DNA from: Deltaproteobacteria bacterium | GTDB taxonomy: Bacteria > Myxococcota_A > Polyangia > Polyangiales > Polyangiaceae | Assembly (NCBI GenBank): GCA_003235365.1 | Contig: QJWJ01000523.1 | Span: forward strand, 1-44,306 | Direction of reading: 5' to 3' | DNA: 44,306 bases | In this document: positions 1 to 8,753 of the stretch, piece after piece | Layout of the letters: each line of letters starts with the position of its first letter | How positions within the stretch are numbered: the stretch's first letter is position 1 | Translations under genes and position numbers: made by a program | The notes under the pieces: generated by a model | What the model was told of the DNA's origin: nothing | What the model saw: the letters and a program-made list of their open reading frames with translations, nothing else | The model's database searches: none

Positions 1-389
1 AAACTGAGGTTCAAGCGCGTCGCGAGTGCCGCGCCGAAGATGAACCCGCGGGACTCGATGGCGACGATGGCATCCAACGGTTCGCCGATGAAGCGACTGC
101 TCAGCGCGTCGACGACCAACGCCAGTCCTTTGGGATCGGCGAGCAGTGGCGTCAAGTCGCGAAACAGGATCCCCGGCTTCGGAAAATCGGGCACGTCGCG
201 GATCAAGTCGCGGGCATAGCGCACGGGATCGAGCGCCAGCGCATGGTTGACCGACCGCCGTTCTGGCGCCTGGGGGGCCGTGAGCGGCGCCTGGCCCTTG
301 ACGCCGCGCGGCGTGGGGCCCCGCCGGGCCGGAGTGGGCTTTTTGGGCGCCTTCTGATTGCTGACTGGACGTTTGCGCGTGGCCATCAT
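1..389 (-). CDS. apt: Adenine phosphoribosyltransferase, 5' part only (runs off left edge)
   Basis: Purine salvage enzyme that converts adenine and PRPP to AMP in the cytoplasm. The reverse-strand reading contains the Apt N-terminal signature RDVPDFPKPGILFRDLTPLL followed by the AIESRGFIFGAAL segment; the PRPP-binding loop lies beyond position 1 and cannot be seen. About 129 codons are present. The frame begins at ATG 389 (a second ATG follows directly). The surE stop codon overlaps it as ATGA, so translation is probably coupled to surE. Before the Apt core there are about 45 extra residues rich in Lys, Arg, Pro and Ala, which most Apt proteins lack; a start closer to the core is not excluded, but the ATGA junction favours the long form. 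Confidence 0.93.
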   Translation of the reverse strand, partial: MMATRKRPVSNQKAPKKPTPARRGPTPRGVKGQAPLTAPQAPERRSVNHALALDPVRYARDLIRDVPDFPKPGILFRDLTPLLADPKGLALVVDALSSRFIGEPLDAIVAIESRGFIFGAALATRLNLS

Positions 390-1159
390 TCACTCCCCGG
401 GTCCTTCAAACTCGCCTCGTCGATGACTTGGCGTGTGACGGCGTCGTCTTCGCTCGCCCACAGCCGTAGTGACAGCGGGGTAACACCCACGATACCCGCG
501 TCGTAGGCGGCGGTGTCGGAGGCATCGGTGCCGGTGTGCTTCACGCCGCCCGTGCCGATCCACAGGTACTCCCAGCCGCGCGGGTCGCTGCGAAACACGA
601 CGCCGTCCTGATAGATGCGATTGCCGAGCTCGGTGGCGCGTACGGGCCAGGCCGACCCCGGGGGGAAGTTGACGTTCAACAGTGCCGTCGAACCGCGCAG
701 CACTTGGGCGGCGCTTCGGCACAGGTCGGAGGCCAGGTCACAGGCTGCGCCCATTTCCGTGGTTGCTGAAGCGGAGAACGCCAGTGCACTGACGCCGCGC
801 AGCGCTCCTTCCCGCGCAGCGGCCACCGTCCCGCTGTAGAAGACGTCGTTGCCCAGATTCGAACCGTGATTCATGCCGGATACGACCAGATCGGGTCGGC
901 GCGGCACGACGCGCTGTTCGGCGTGCAGGGCGACATACACGCAATCAGCGGGGGTCCCGTCCACGCAGAACACCCGCGGCTCGGCCTCGTGTAGACGCAA
1001 TGGACGATTGAGGCTGATCGAGTGGCTGGTGGCGCTTTGCTCGGTCGCTGGCGCACAGATGATCACATCGGCAAAGGTCGCCAGCGAGTCGCGCAGACGG
1101 CGTATCCCCAACGAGGTGTAACCGTCGTCGTTCGACAGCAGGATCAACGGACGTGACAT
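386..1159 (-). CDS. surE: 5'/3'-nucleotidase SurE
   Basis: Metal-dependent nucleoside monophosphatase of the SurE family, 257 residues, the normal length. The family metal ligands are visible as D11-D12 in SNDDGY, S42 in EQSATSHS and N97 in SGMNHGSNLGNDVFYSG. The GTPADCV segment is also conserved. The gene sits directly upstream of apt and shares an ATGA junction with it, so the pair probably forms a small nucleotide-metabolism operon: SurE releases nucleosides and Apt salvages adenine. The start ATG at 1159 leaves about 160 bp to the divergent gene at 1321, which is room for promoters in both directions. Confidence 0.95.
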   Translation of the reverse strand: MSRPLILLSNDDGYTSLGIRRLRDSLATFADVIICAPATEQSATSHSISLNRPLRLHEAEPRVFCVDGTPADCVYVALHAEQRVVPRRPDLVVSGMNHGSNLGNDVFYSGTVAAAREGALRGVSALAFSASATTEMGAACDLASDLCRSAAQVLRGSTALLNVNFPPGSAWPVRATELGNRIYQDGVVFRSDPRGWEYLWIGTGGVKHTGTDASDTAAYDAGIVGVTPLSLRLWASEDDAVTRQVIDEASLKDPGSE

Positions 1160-1320
1160 CGGCGGCAGATTAGGGAGCGGCGTGCGCGCACGCCAGCATT
1201 GTGTGAGCGGAGCACACCCGTTTCGTGTTCGCCCGCCCGTTCAGGGCCGGGCCCGCGACCCGCCGGCGCGATGGCAGCCTTCCTTCCGGAGCTGGGGGGC
1301 GCTAGGCTGCGCTTCGTTCC

Positions 1321-2526
1321 TTGGCACGGACGCCGAAGAGGATCGGTGACCAGGCGACGTCACGGGGTTTGGGCAACGTGCGGCAAGAGCGACTCAAGCG
1401 TCGGATCCTCGAAGACATTCAGCGGCAATTGGCGCAGTTGCTGGCCGACAAGCGCATCGGGGGACGGCTGGAGCTTTCCGATACCTCGGCCACCTTGCGC
1501 GGCGATGGGCAGACACGCCACGTGTCGCTCGGAGATCTGCCGGCGATCTGGCACCAGCTGGCTCCCGCACAACGCGTGCAACGGTTGGCTCCCCTCGCCG
1601 ACGCGCTCGTCGGCAGCCATGCTCCGCCCTTCCAGCGTGGCGCCGCAGGAACGGTGCTGGCGGTGCTGGCGCTGGTCGCGCTGACGGCGGGTCTCGGGTT
1701 GGCAGTGCTCCGCGGCCTCGCCGACCGCAAAGCGCGCGATCTTGCCGCGCAGCAAGCTCTGCAACCCGTGCAGGATGCAGACCGTTCGCAGCGCGTGTGT
1801 GAGGCCACACGGTCTCGAGTCATGCGCGGCGGCACCGCAGGACCGACGGACTACGAGGGCTGGGTCGTCGAGCTGTCGCTGGTGGCGCCGCAACAGCAGG
1901 AGCCGGACCTGTCGGCGTTCTTTGCTCCGCTCGGAGAGGGCTTCGGTTTGGTGTGGCCGCAAGCCCCGGAGGTGCTGCGCAAGGCCGAACCGGGGACGAT
2001 CTCACTGATCGAGCACCGTTCGGGGGACCTGCTCGAACGTCGCTACGTGCTGTCCGGCGGCTTCGCCAAGACCTACTTCGACGAGATCGGCAGGTTGGCT
2101 TGGGTGCGTCTGGCCAGCGCCGCGTTTGTCGATTCGAGCGCACGCTTCGGGGCGTTGTATGCGCGATGTGAACATCAGACGTCGCACCACATCGGCAGCT
2201 GGTTCGGCGGGGCAAACGTCGCCGACAGCGCCGCAGCGCTGCTGCACTTCGCCGGCGTGTTCTCCGAAACCGCGGTGTACACCAAACGCTACTTGCCGGC
2301 CAAAGACGTCGGCCGACCCGAGCTGACCTTGCTGGATGCGTTCGCCAAGCGTGCTTCCGACCTCGACCGCACTCAGCTGGCCATGTGGTTGTCCGAAGAT
2401 GCAGGCACGGTGGCTGGCAAAGACGGCGAGCGCATCACCATGGGTTTTCCGTTCAAGGACTCCAACCGCGCGTCGCGCGCAAGTCTGCGCATTGCACGGC
2501 GTTTGGAGATCGCGAACACGCGTTGA
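1321..2526 (+). CDS. Unknown protein with one membrane segment
   Basis: I do not recognise a family. The 401-residue frame has a basic N-terminal region with a probable amphipathic helix (about residues 20-45), a hydrophobic segment GTVLAVLALVALTAGLGLAV around residues 110-130 that looks like a single transmembrane helix, and a C-terminal half of roughly 270 residues with no motif I can name. The predicted layout is a small cytoplasmic N-terminal part and a large domain beyond the membrane, but orientation is a guess. The start is uncertain: TTG at 1321 is the longest, GTG at 1378 is in frame and also plausible. Codon use is like that of its neighbours. It stands alone, divergent from surE and convergent with the BolA-family gene. 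Confidence 0.7.
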   Translation: MARTPKRIGDQATSRGLGNVRQERLKRRILEDIQRQLAQLLADKRIGGRLELSDTSATLRGDGQTRHVSLGDLPAIWHQLAPAQRVQRLAPLADALVGSHAPPFQRGAAGTVLAVLALVALTAGLGLAVLRGLADRKARDLAAQQALQPVQDADRSQRVCEATRSRVMRGGTAGPTDYEGWVVELSLVAPQQQEPDLSAFFAPLGEGFGLVWPQAPEVLRKAEPGTISLIEHRSGDLLERRYVLSGGFAKTYFDEIGRLAWVRLASAAFVDSSARFGALYARCEHQTSHHIGSWFGGANVADSAAALLHFAGVFSETAVYTKRYLPAKDVGRPELTLLDAFAKRASDLDRTQLAMWLSEDAGTVAGKDGERITMGFPFKDSNRASRASLRIARRLEIANTR

Positions 2527-2653
2527 TGGTGAGCCAGGCGCTCGGTTCGGCACACAGCGACGACCCCGGCGTCACCCTGAACGTGTTCGGGCCGCACAGG
2601 TAGGGCACGGCACCACATTTCGGTCGGCGTACCTCGACCCTCGCGCGCGCGGA

Positions 2654-2902
2654 TCAGAGCTCGGAGGGAGCCCGCGTGTCGAGGGACAACGCGTGAATGT
2701 CGTGTTCCAACTCGGCGCGCAGAGCCGCGTACACCGCTCGATGACGTTGCAGCGGCTTCATTTCCTCGAACTCGCCCGAGACGATACGCAGCCGGTAGTG
2801 GTCTTTTCCACCGGTGAGATCCTCCACCTCTACGATGGCGTCGGGGAATGCCGCGACGATCAACGCGGTCAGTCGTTGTGGGTCCAACATCTCCACTTGC
2901 AT
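2654..2902 (-). CDS. BolA/IbaG family protein
   Basis: A small 82-residue protein with the BolA fold signature: alternating hydrophobic strand VEVEDLTGGKDHYRLRIVSGEFEE in outline, then the conserved region around residues 48-65 (KPLQRHRAVYAALRAEL) and the helix ending HDIHALSLDT. BolA-type proteins bind [2Fe-2S] glutaredoxins or act in stress and iron-sulfur handling; the short form without extensions resembles IbaG more than classical BolA. The start was placed at ATG 2902 because AGGA lies about 8 nt upstream; an upstream TTG at 2926 gives eight more residues. No monothiol glutaredoxin gene is beside it, so its partner cannot be inferred from context. Confidence 0.88.
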   Translation of the reverse strand: MQVEMLDPQRLTALIVAAFPDAIVEVEDLTGGKDHYRLRIVSGEFEEMKPLQRHRAVYAALRAELEHDIHALSLDTRAPSEL

Positions 2903-2991
2903 AGCTGGTCCTGCATGTGGACCCAAGCGCTTAACGAAGACCTCGCGCAGACTTTCTGCTGCCCCGCGAACGAATCCTGCCTGCCACGGCT

Positions 2992-3011
2992 CGGATTTGA
3001 ATTGAAATCCG
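2992..3011. promoter_or_regulatory. Inverted repeat just upstream of the gene at 3027
   Basis: Seven-base arms CGGATTT and AAATCCG face each other across a 6-nt AT-rich spacer, ending 15 nt before the GTG at 3027. It could be an operator or a 5' leader hairpin for the unknown gene, or a shared element with the BolA-family gene that starts 90 bp away on the other strand. Only the symmetry is seen; the role is inferred. Confidence 0.35.
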
Positions 3012-3026
3012 GGTTATCATGAGCAG

Positions 3027-4106
3027 GTGAATCGCGCTGCACCCCCGCCCAAGCCATCGCGTACCGCCCCGCCCGACATCGCCGACGGCGTCTCCGAGGG
3101 ATCGTCGGTGCGGCCGACTCAGGCGGCGACGCGTACCAGCCGGCCGCCGATGACGGAGCACGAGCGCGAAGAGCTGACACTTCGCGCGCTCGGTATTCTG
3201 CGGGAGCAAGTCGAGGCACGCATCGTCCACTACAAGGCGGAACTCGAGACGAGCCCCGAACTGGACGCCGTTACCGCGCAGGTCGTCAACCAGATCCGTC
3301 AACTTCAGCAGGTGGCGGCGAAAGAGCACAAGGTCGAGAAAGATCCCGAGCTGATCGCCAATGCCCACGTCGGGATGCTGCATCGGCTGTTGCACGAGAT
3401 CCTGATCGCCGACATCAACTACACGACGCGCGCGATCCAACCCATCGGCAAGCGGCTGGCCAAACTGTTCTTCGAAAGCGAGCTGCACGCCAAGACGCGC
3501 GGGCAACGCGACAAGGTCATTCACTTGGCGGAGCAAGGCGTCTACTACGTGCTGCAGCGCTACCGTCACCGCATGCGGACCGAACTGGCCGGTTTCGAGT
3601 ACAGCACCCCCGAGCTGCAGAGCGCGACCGAGGACCTGCTTGCCAAGATCGAACGTGATCTTCAGGTGGCGTTCCTCTCACGTCGATCCCCGGAACTCAA
3701 CCGAGTGATGCGCGTGTTCAGCGGCGTGTTGGTGGACTTCTTCCAGAAGCACTTGCCGCCGCGTCTGGAACAGATGGCGCGGATCACGGTGAGCAACGCC
3801 AGGACGGGCTATCAGAGCAACAGTGTGCCCTACAAGATCCACGCCGATCGTTTCAACGACTTCCGCGCTGCGTGGGAACGCGTGCTGATGACGCAGATGA
3901 TCCACTTCTGTACGGACGAGTTCATGGCGCGACTCGATCAGGGCGACGACGGCGTACGCGAAGAGACGATTGCGTTCTTCACCGACCCGCACGTGTTCAG
4001 TGAGACGTGCCAGGTGGTTTGTGAGGGGCTCTACGATCGATTGTGCGTGGAGGGTTTCCTCGACCTGCCCGTCGATTGGCGTGTTTCGATGAGCGCTTCG
4101 CGCTGA
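3027..4106 (+). CDS. Unknown, mainly helical cytoplasmic protein
   Basis: No family is recognised. The 359-residue product starts with about 40 Pro/Arg/Ala-rich, probably disordered residues; a second in-frame ATG (PPMTEHEREELTLRAL) marks the beginning of the structured part. The rest is rich in Leu, Glu, Arg and Gln with heptad-like stretches (residues about 45-110 and 165-215) and has no signal peptide, transmembrane helix or obvious catalytic motif. The GTG start at 3027 has a GAGCAG stretch directly before it. It is flanked by the divergent BolA-family gene and convergent hemH, so there is no operon context. High GC at third codon positions indicates a real gene. Confidence 0.75.
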   Translation: MNRAAPPPKPSRTAPPDIADGVSEGSSVRPTQAATRTSRPPMTEHEREELTLRALGILREQVEARIVHYKAELETSPELDAVTAQVVNQIRQLQQVAAKEHKVEKDPELIANAHVGMLHRLLHEILIADINYTTRAIQPIGKRLAKLFFESELHAKTRGQRDKVIHLAEQGVYYVLQRYRHRMRTELAGFEYSTPELQSATEDLLAKIERDLQVAFLSRRSPELNRVMRVFSGVLVDFFQKHLPPRLEQMARITVSNARTGYQSNSVPYKIHADRFNDFRAAWERVLMTQMIHFCTDEFMARLDQGDDGVREETIAFFTDPHVFSETCQVVCEGLYDRLCVEGFLDLPVDWRVSMSASR

Positions 4107-4159
4107 GCGCGGTCCCCGCGCACCACCCGTCGAAACGATTGCAGCCGCGGCGCTGGTAC

Positions 4160-5035
4160 TCAGTTGTCGAACGCCGCGCGCACGATGTCGGCGAGCGCGG
4201 CGACGAACGCCGGATCGTCGTTGATTGCCGGTACCCGCACGAATCGCAGACCGAGCTTTTCGGCGCGGGCGCGCGCCTCCACGTCCAAGTCGTACAGCGT
4301 CTCCACGTGGTCGGCGAGGAAGCCGAACGGCGCGACCACGACGCTGCGGCTGCCGCGGGCCGCGCACTGTTCGAGGCACTGGTCCAGACTGGGCCCGAGC
4401 CACTGACCCCCGTCGGCTCCCTCACTCTGGTAGGCCAGCGTCGCCGGTCGGCCCAGGGCGTGTTCGATCGCTTTTGCGCAGGCGGCCGACTCGATGCCGT
4501 AGCGATCTCCAGCGGCGATGGCCCGCATCGGCAGGCTGTGAGCCGTGAGGATCAGCTCGCACGGCTCTTCGGGGAGATGGCGCCGAATGAGCCGTGCTTG
4601 CGCTTCGACGAACCCGGGGTGCTCCCCCCAAGGCCCACAGCGGACGAATTCGAGTGGCGCTCCGTCACTCGACGCGGCTGCGGCTTCGATCGCCGCGTCG
4701 TTGTAGACCTCGGTGCTGAACGGCGCGAGCGGCAGCAAACAGATCCGCTTGGCGCCCCGTTGCGTCAAGCTGGGTAGCACCTCGGGCACCGTGGGGTGCC
4801 ACAAGCGCATGGCGACGGCACAGGGTACGGCGAGGACGCGCGATAGGGCTTCGGCCTGGTCATCGGTGAGCCGCAACAGTGGCGAGCCGCCGATGGCGTC
4901 GTAGCGGTGCTGCATCTCGGCCACCAGCTGCGGCGACGGCGGCCGTCCGCGTCGGATCCGCGTCAGAAACCCCGGTAGCTCGGCGGTGTCGGCTATCGTT
5001 CCGTGGGCGAGAAGCAGGACGGCGTCGCCGGTCAT
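4160..5035 (-). CDS. hemH: Ferrochelatase
   Basis: Inserts ferrous iron into the porphyrin in the last or penultimate step of haem synthesis. The 291-residue product opens with VLLLAHGT and has the ferrochelatase proximal RRGRPPS..Q segment, the catalytic-type histidine H166 in ILTAHSLPMR and the acidic partner E245 in FGFLADHVETLYDLD. It is somewhat shorter than the 310-330 residues typical of bacterial ferrochelatases. Whether the substrate is protoporphyrin or coproporphyrin cannot be decided from sequence alone. The gene stands alone, convergent with the unknown gene at 3027 across 53 bp. ATG 5035 is the first start after the long intergenic region. Confidence 0.93.
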   Translation of the reverse strand: MTGDAVLLLAHGTIADTAELPGFLTRIRRGRPPSPQLVAEMQHRYDAIGGSPLLRLTDDQAEALSRVLAVPCAVAMRLWHPTVPEVLPSLTQRGAKRICLLPLAPFSTEVYNDAAIEAAAASSDGAPLEFVRCGPWGEHPGFVEAQARLIRRHLPEEPCELILTAHSLPMRAIAAGDRYGIESAACAKAIEHALGRPATLAYQSEGADGGQWLGPSLDQCLEQCAARGSRSVVVAPFGFLADHVETLYDLDVEARARAEKLGLRFVRVPAINDDPAFVAALADIVRAAFDN

Positions 5036-5408
5036 GGGACGAACCTAGCGCGACACCCACGTCGAGCGGTAGAGGGCTGATGGTCTTCCGAGTGCGACCC
5101 TTCTCCCCTGCCCGGTTTCGGTTTCGAACTGACTCTCCGGATCAGGGCGTCGTTACCCGAAATGGTCCAGTGATTGTGCTCGAGGGAGCGCGCGCGTCGG
5201 GGCTTTTCGAGCCTCAGTGCTCCTGGTGTCGTTCTCCCACCCACCACGCGTCCCGCAAACGAGCCGCGCGCCGTCGTCATTGCGTCATTCGAACCTCGGT
5301 TTCGGCCGTACAGAGAGCCAGTAAACGCTTGCAACCAATCGCGAACCTGGCGTGCATTGCCGCTCGGTTCGAGCTAGGCCAAGTACTGCTTCCGAGTTTG
5401 CGAATTAC
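5036..5408. other. Intergenic region between hemH and the kinase gene
   Basis: About 370 bp lie between two divergent genes. It must hold promoters for both, but I could not identify a convincing -35/-10 pair. Reading frames here are short, have Arg/Ser/Pro-biased products and show no family signature. No tRNA-like cloverleaf and no strong hairpin was found. The kinase frame can be extended to a GTG at 5352. Confidence 0.5.
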
Positions 5409-8400
5409 ATGCGTGGTCGCCCTGTTCCCCTCGATGCGTTCGTGAGTCTTCCACGAGTCGAAGACGACGCCGAACGCCGTGCTCGTTTCCGCCAGGCCCT
5501 GACGTACTTGGGTCAGAGCCCGCGCATCGACCGCCCTCCGCCGTTGGATGGCATCGACATCGGGGCGGTGCTGCAGAGTTGCCGCGTCGCGCTGGATCAT
5601 GGGTTGCTCGACGATCTGGATTGGATTGGGGCCGAGCAAGCCCTGCTGGCGTTGTACGAGTTGACGACGGCGTTGCCGCCGGGCACCGAGCGCCGCGAAC
5701 TCGGTAAGCGCGTCGTGCATCGGGTTTACGGAGGGCCAGCCGGGCCGTTCGTCGCCGTTGCGCAGCGCATGGCCTGGAGCGGTGTCAAGCAGCTGGAAAC
5801 GGCGCCGATGCGGGCTCGCGTGAGCTTGAGTTTCTCGCTGCCCATCGGCACCGACGTCAACGTCGATCCCCTGGCGTTGGCCCTCGTCACGGGCCGCGAA
5901 CGCTTGGGTAGCTGGCTCGACGAGCCGTCGGTGGGTCAGCTGCCCGCACGCCGGTTGGCGGCGCGCATTCTCGAGCGCGCCGCGCACGAAGCGGTGCGTC
6001 GTTCGATGAACGGCGACCCGTACAGTCTCGAGTGGCTCACCGGACCAGAGGTTCGTCCGATCCTGTCGCGACTGCTGGCGGATCGCGAGCCGCTGGTCTG
6101 GCGGCACGCGGCGATCGCCCGCGGCCTGCTGTCGGCTTCCCGCAGTGAGCTGCGTGAAGAGATCGATCTGCAACTCGATCCGTCGTTGTCGGCGACCGAG
6201 TGGCGTCGCGCGATCGTCAGCTTGGTGGCGTGTCTGACCCACGACTCGGACACGGCGTTGCTGCAGTGCCGGAGCTTCCTGTCGGGTAACTTGGTTCAAC
6301 GACATCCCGCGTTGCTCGCCACGGCGCTGTGGGGGCTGCCGCCAGTCATCGACGCCGATCCCGACGTGGCCGAAGATTTGGTCGACCGCATCGCTCAGTC
6401 CGGTCGCCGCGACGTCGCCGAAGAGCTGGCAGCGTTGCGCTCCGAGACGACCAACGCGGACTTTGCCCAGGGCGCCGCGCAGAAGCTCGCAGAAGCGTTG
6501 ACCGGTGACGGCGATCCCGAGCTCGACGCTCTGTCACGGCAGTGTCGCGCTCGGCTGTTGGGGCAGGCGCAGAGCGACGAGTTCGGGTCGATTCTGCGCG
6601 AAGCCCTACGTGCGTTCGAAAGCGAGGGAACGCTGCAGGCCCGCACGCTCGCCGAGCAAGCGTTGGACCTGGCGCATCGGATCATGACGAGCGTCGAGGC
6701 TGCCGACGCCGCGCACGAGCAATTGCAGGCGTTCCTGGGCTTTGCCGATCTGGGCAGCAATCTGCTGGAGACGTCGCGCTTGGCCGATCTGCTGATGCTC
6801 GGGCGCCGCCCCGGCGACAGTCCTGCCGCGGCGGGGCAGTTGGGGCGGCTCATGGATCGCCTCGGCAACTACCTGCACCGCAGTGAGCTGGACGAAAGCG
6901 CTGCTCAGCAAGACGCCACGCCCGGCAAGGTGCTGATGCGGCGGCGCAAGCTGGTCGTGTTGCTGCACTTGCTCGACACTCAGAGCGGGGAGCAGCTGAG
7001 TGACGACAACGCCAAGACCATGCGCGCCCGTTTGCGGGCTGCGTTGCTCAGTCTGATCGAGCGGATCGCCTCCGACCCCGACCCGTCGTTGCACCGCGTG
7101 CTGTGTGCGGCACTGGCGCGCAGTTTCGATGCCGCCGTGCGCGAAGAGCTGGTCGAGCCGAGCGACCTGCTGCTGTTGCTGATGTCGCGCATCGACGACC
7201 AGTCGAGCATCCGCGCGATCGCCGAGGGGGCGACCGATGGCGACATGCGCCAGTGCCTGACCGCGTACGACGAATTTCTCAGCGCGCTGGCCGGCGATGA
7301 CGACGATTTGCAGGCGCAGACGCCCGCGCATCGTTGTGCCTACGCCTTCACTCGCTTCAGTGCGTCGCTTGCCGACCGCGGTGCCTACCGTGGCGAAGCG
7401 CTGCGTCAGACGTTGCAGCGCATCGGTCGCGCGCTCGATGCCGCGGCCAGCGCCCGGGCGCTGTCGGAGCTGGTCTCCGACGAGGCAGGTGGACGCAACT
7501 GGATCGAGGAGCTGGAGCACGCCGTCGATGCGTTGGAGCTGCTCGTTCACGGAGCCCTGGCCCGAGTGCGGGGGTCGCGCCAGACCACGCGCCGCATGTC
7601 GATGGCTCCGTCGCACGGCGAACTGCTCTCGTCGCTGATCGAACGCGAGGTGACGGCCGGCGCGACTCTGTTGGCCGAGCCGGGCGAGCTCGTGGGGCGG
7701 GTCGTTCACACGTTGCCGGCAACACTGACCGAGGCCTTGTCGCTCGTGTTGGATCGCTTGCCGACCATTCCGTCGAAGCTCACCAGCCAGCGGTCGATCA
7801 TTCCGCTCAAGCGTCGTCGTACCGCCCTGCCCGACTGGCTCTTGCCGCGCCGGACGATCGGCGGCTTCTACGTGATGCGCGCGCTCGGTACTGGCGGCGT
7901 CAGCACGGTGTTCGAGGCCAAGCGAATCGAGGAGCGCAAGAACGCGGGCGCCGAAACCTACGCGCTGAAGATCCCCCACTACGATCCGACCACCGCGCGC
8001 AGTTTGTCCGAGCAAGAGTTCATCGAGATGTTTCGGGACGAGGCCGGCGCGCTGCTCAGCCTGCCCAGCCACACCAACCTGTCCGGGTTCGTCACCTTCG
8101 ACATGGCAGCCAAGCCGAAGCCGATCCTGGTGATGGAGCTGATCGCCGGCCAAGCGCTGGAGAAGCTCATCGTCAAACGCGCGCTGACCGCCGAAAAGGC
8201 GTTCTTGTATCTGGACGGCATCCTCGCCGGGATGGCGGCGATGCACAGCGCCGGGGTGGCGCACCTGGACATCAAGCCTTCGAACGTCATTCTCCGCGAC
8301 GAAAACACGCCAGTGCTGGTCGACTTCGGTCTGAGCGGTCGTCAGCTGCGACCCGGTTGCGGAACCCTGGAGTATTGCGCCCCCGAGATCCTCGGCGTGA

Positions 8401-8753
8401 TCCCCGAAGGCCACTCGCCGTCCGCACTGCACGCCGACGTCTATGCGTTTGCGTGTACGGCCTACGAGATGCTCACCGGCCAGCTGCTGTTCGACGCCGA
8501 CAGCGAAGCGTCGCTGATGTCGCTGCATCTGTCGCACGACGGCTGGCCCGAAGCGCTGGCGGCGCTGGCCAACGACGACCCGCTGCGGCCGGTCGCGGCG
8601 GTCCTCGGTGCCTGCCTGCGTCGAGATCCGCGCAATCGTCCGAGCGTGCACGAGGTCCGAGCGGCGTTTCAGAAGATCTTGCGTCGCATCGACGTCACGA
8701 CGTTACCCTGGCCCGTCAATGCGCCTAGGGATGCATCAGAACTGACGGCGTGA
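5409..8753 (+). CDS. Large helical-repeat protein with C-terminal Ser/Thr kinase domain
   Basis: The start ATG 5409 gives 1114 residues. Roughly the first 800 are Leu/Ala/Arg/Asp-rich, with HEAT-like helical pairs such as LLADREPLVWRHAAIARGLL, suggesting a scaffold or ligand surface. Residues about 816-1100 form a Hanks-type kinase: glycine loop LGTGGVSTV, ATP-anchoring Lys in YALKIP, catalytic loop HLDIKPSN (H952-D954), metal-binding DFGLSG (D972) and a GTLEYCAPE segment. The usual HRD arginine is Leu, so this is a non-RD kinase, which often means activity does not depend on activation-loop phosphorylation. No transmembrane helix follows the kinase, so it is probably cytoplasmic. The kinase sits at the C-terminus, unlike the common N-terminal kinase order. 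The last 29 nt overlap the convergent gene. Substrates are unknown. Confidence 0.9.
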   Translation: MRGRPVPLDAFVSLPRVEDDAERRARFRQALTYLGQSPRIDRPPPLDGIDIGAVLQSCRVALDHGLLDDLDWIGAEQALLALYELTTALPPGTERRELGKRVVHRVYGGPAGPFVAVAQRMAWSGVKQLETAPMRARVSLSFSLPIGTDVNVDPLALALVTGRERLGSWLDEPSVGQLPARRLAARILERAAHEAVRRSMNGDPYSLEWLTGPEVRPILSRLLADREPLVWRHAAIARGLLSASRSELREEIDLQLDPSLSATEWRRAIVSLVACLTHDSDTALLQCRSFLSGNLVQRHPALLATALWGLPPVIDADPDVAEDLVDRIAQSGRRDVAEELAALRSETTNADFAQGAAQKLAEALTGDGDPELDALSRQCRARLLGQAQSDEFGSILREALRAFESEGTLQARTLAEQALDLAHRIMTSVEAADAAHEQLQAFLGFADLGSNLLETSRLADLLMLGRRPGDSPAAAGQLGRLMDRLGNYLHRSELDESAAQQDATPGKVLMRRRKLVVLLHLLDTQSGEQLSDDNAKTMRARLRAALLSLIERIASDPDPSLHRVLCAALARSFDAAVREELVEPSDLLLLLMSRIDDQSSIRAIAEGATDGDMRQCLTAYDEFLSALAGDDDDLQAQTPAHRCAYAFTRFSASLADRGAYRGEALRQTLQRIGRALDAAASARALSELVSDEAGGRNWIEELEHAVDALELLVHGALARVRGSRQTTRRMSMAPSHGELLSSLIEREVTAGATLLAEPGELVGRVVHTLPATLTEALSLVLDRLPTIPSKLTSQRSIIPLKRRRTALPDWLLPRRTIGGFYVMRALGTGGVSTVFEAKRIEERKNAGAETYALKIPHYDPTTARSLSEQEFIEMFRDEAGALLSLPSHTNLSGFVTFDMAAKPKPILVMELIAGQALEKLIVKRALTAEKAFLYLDGILAGMAAMHSAGVAHLDIKPSNVILRDENTPVLVDFGLSGRQLRPGCGTLEYCAPEILGVIPEGHSPSALHADVYAFACTAYEMLTGQLLFDADSEASLMSLHLSHDGWPEALAALANDDPLRPVAAVLGACLRRDPRNRPSVHEVRAAFQKILRRIDVTTLPWPVNAPRDASELTA

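Noticed and set aside
5036..5408. A tRNA or small RNA in the intergenic region
   Set aside because: No cloverleaf, T-arm sequence or strong hairpin was found.
6606..8651. Minus-strand frame of 681 codons under the kinase gene
   Set aside because: Typical antisense of a GC-rich gene: Arg/Gln/His-rich, no motif, no start context.
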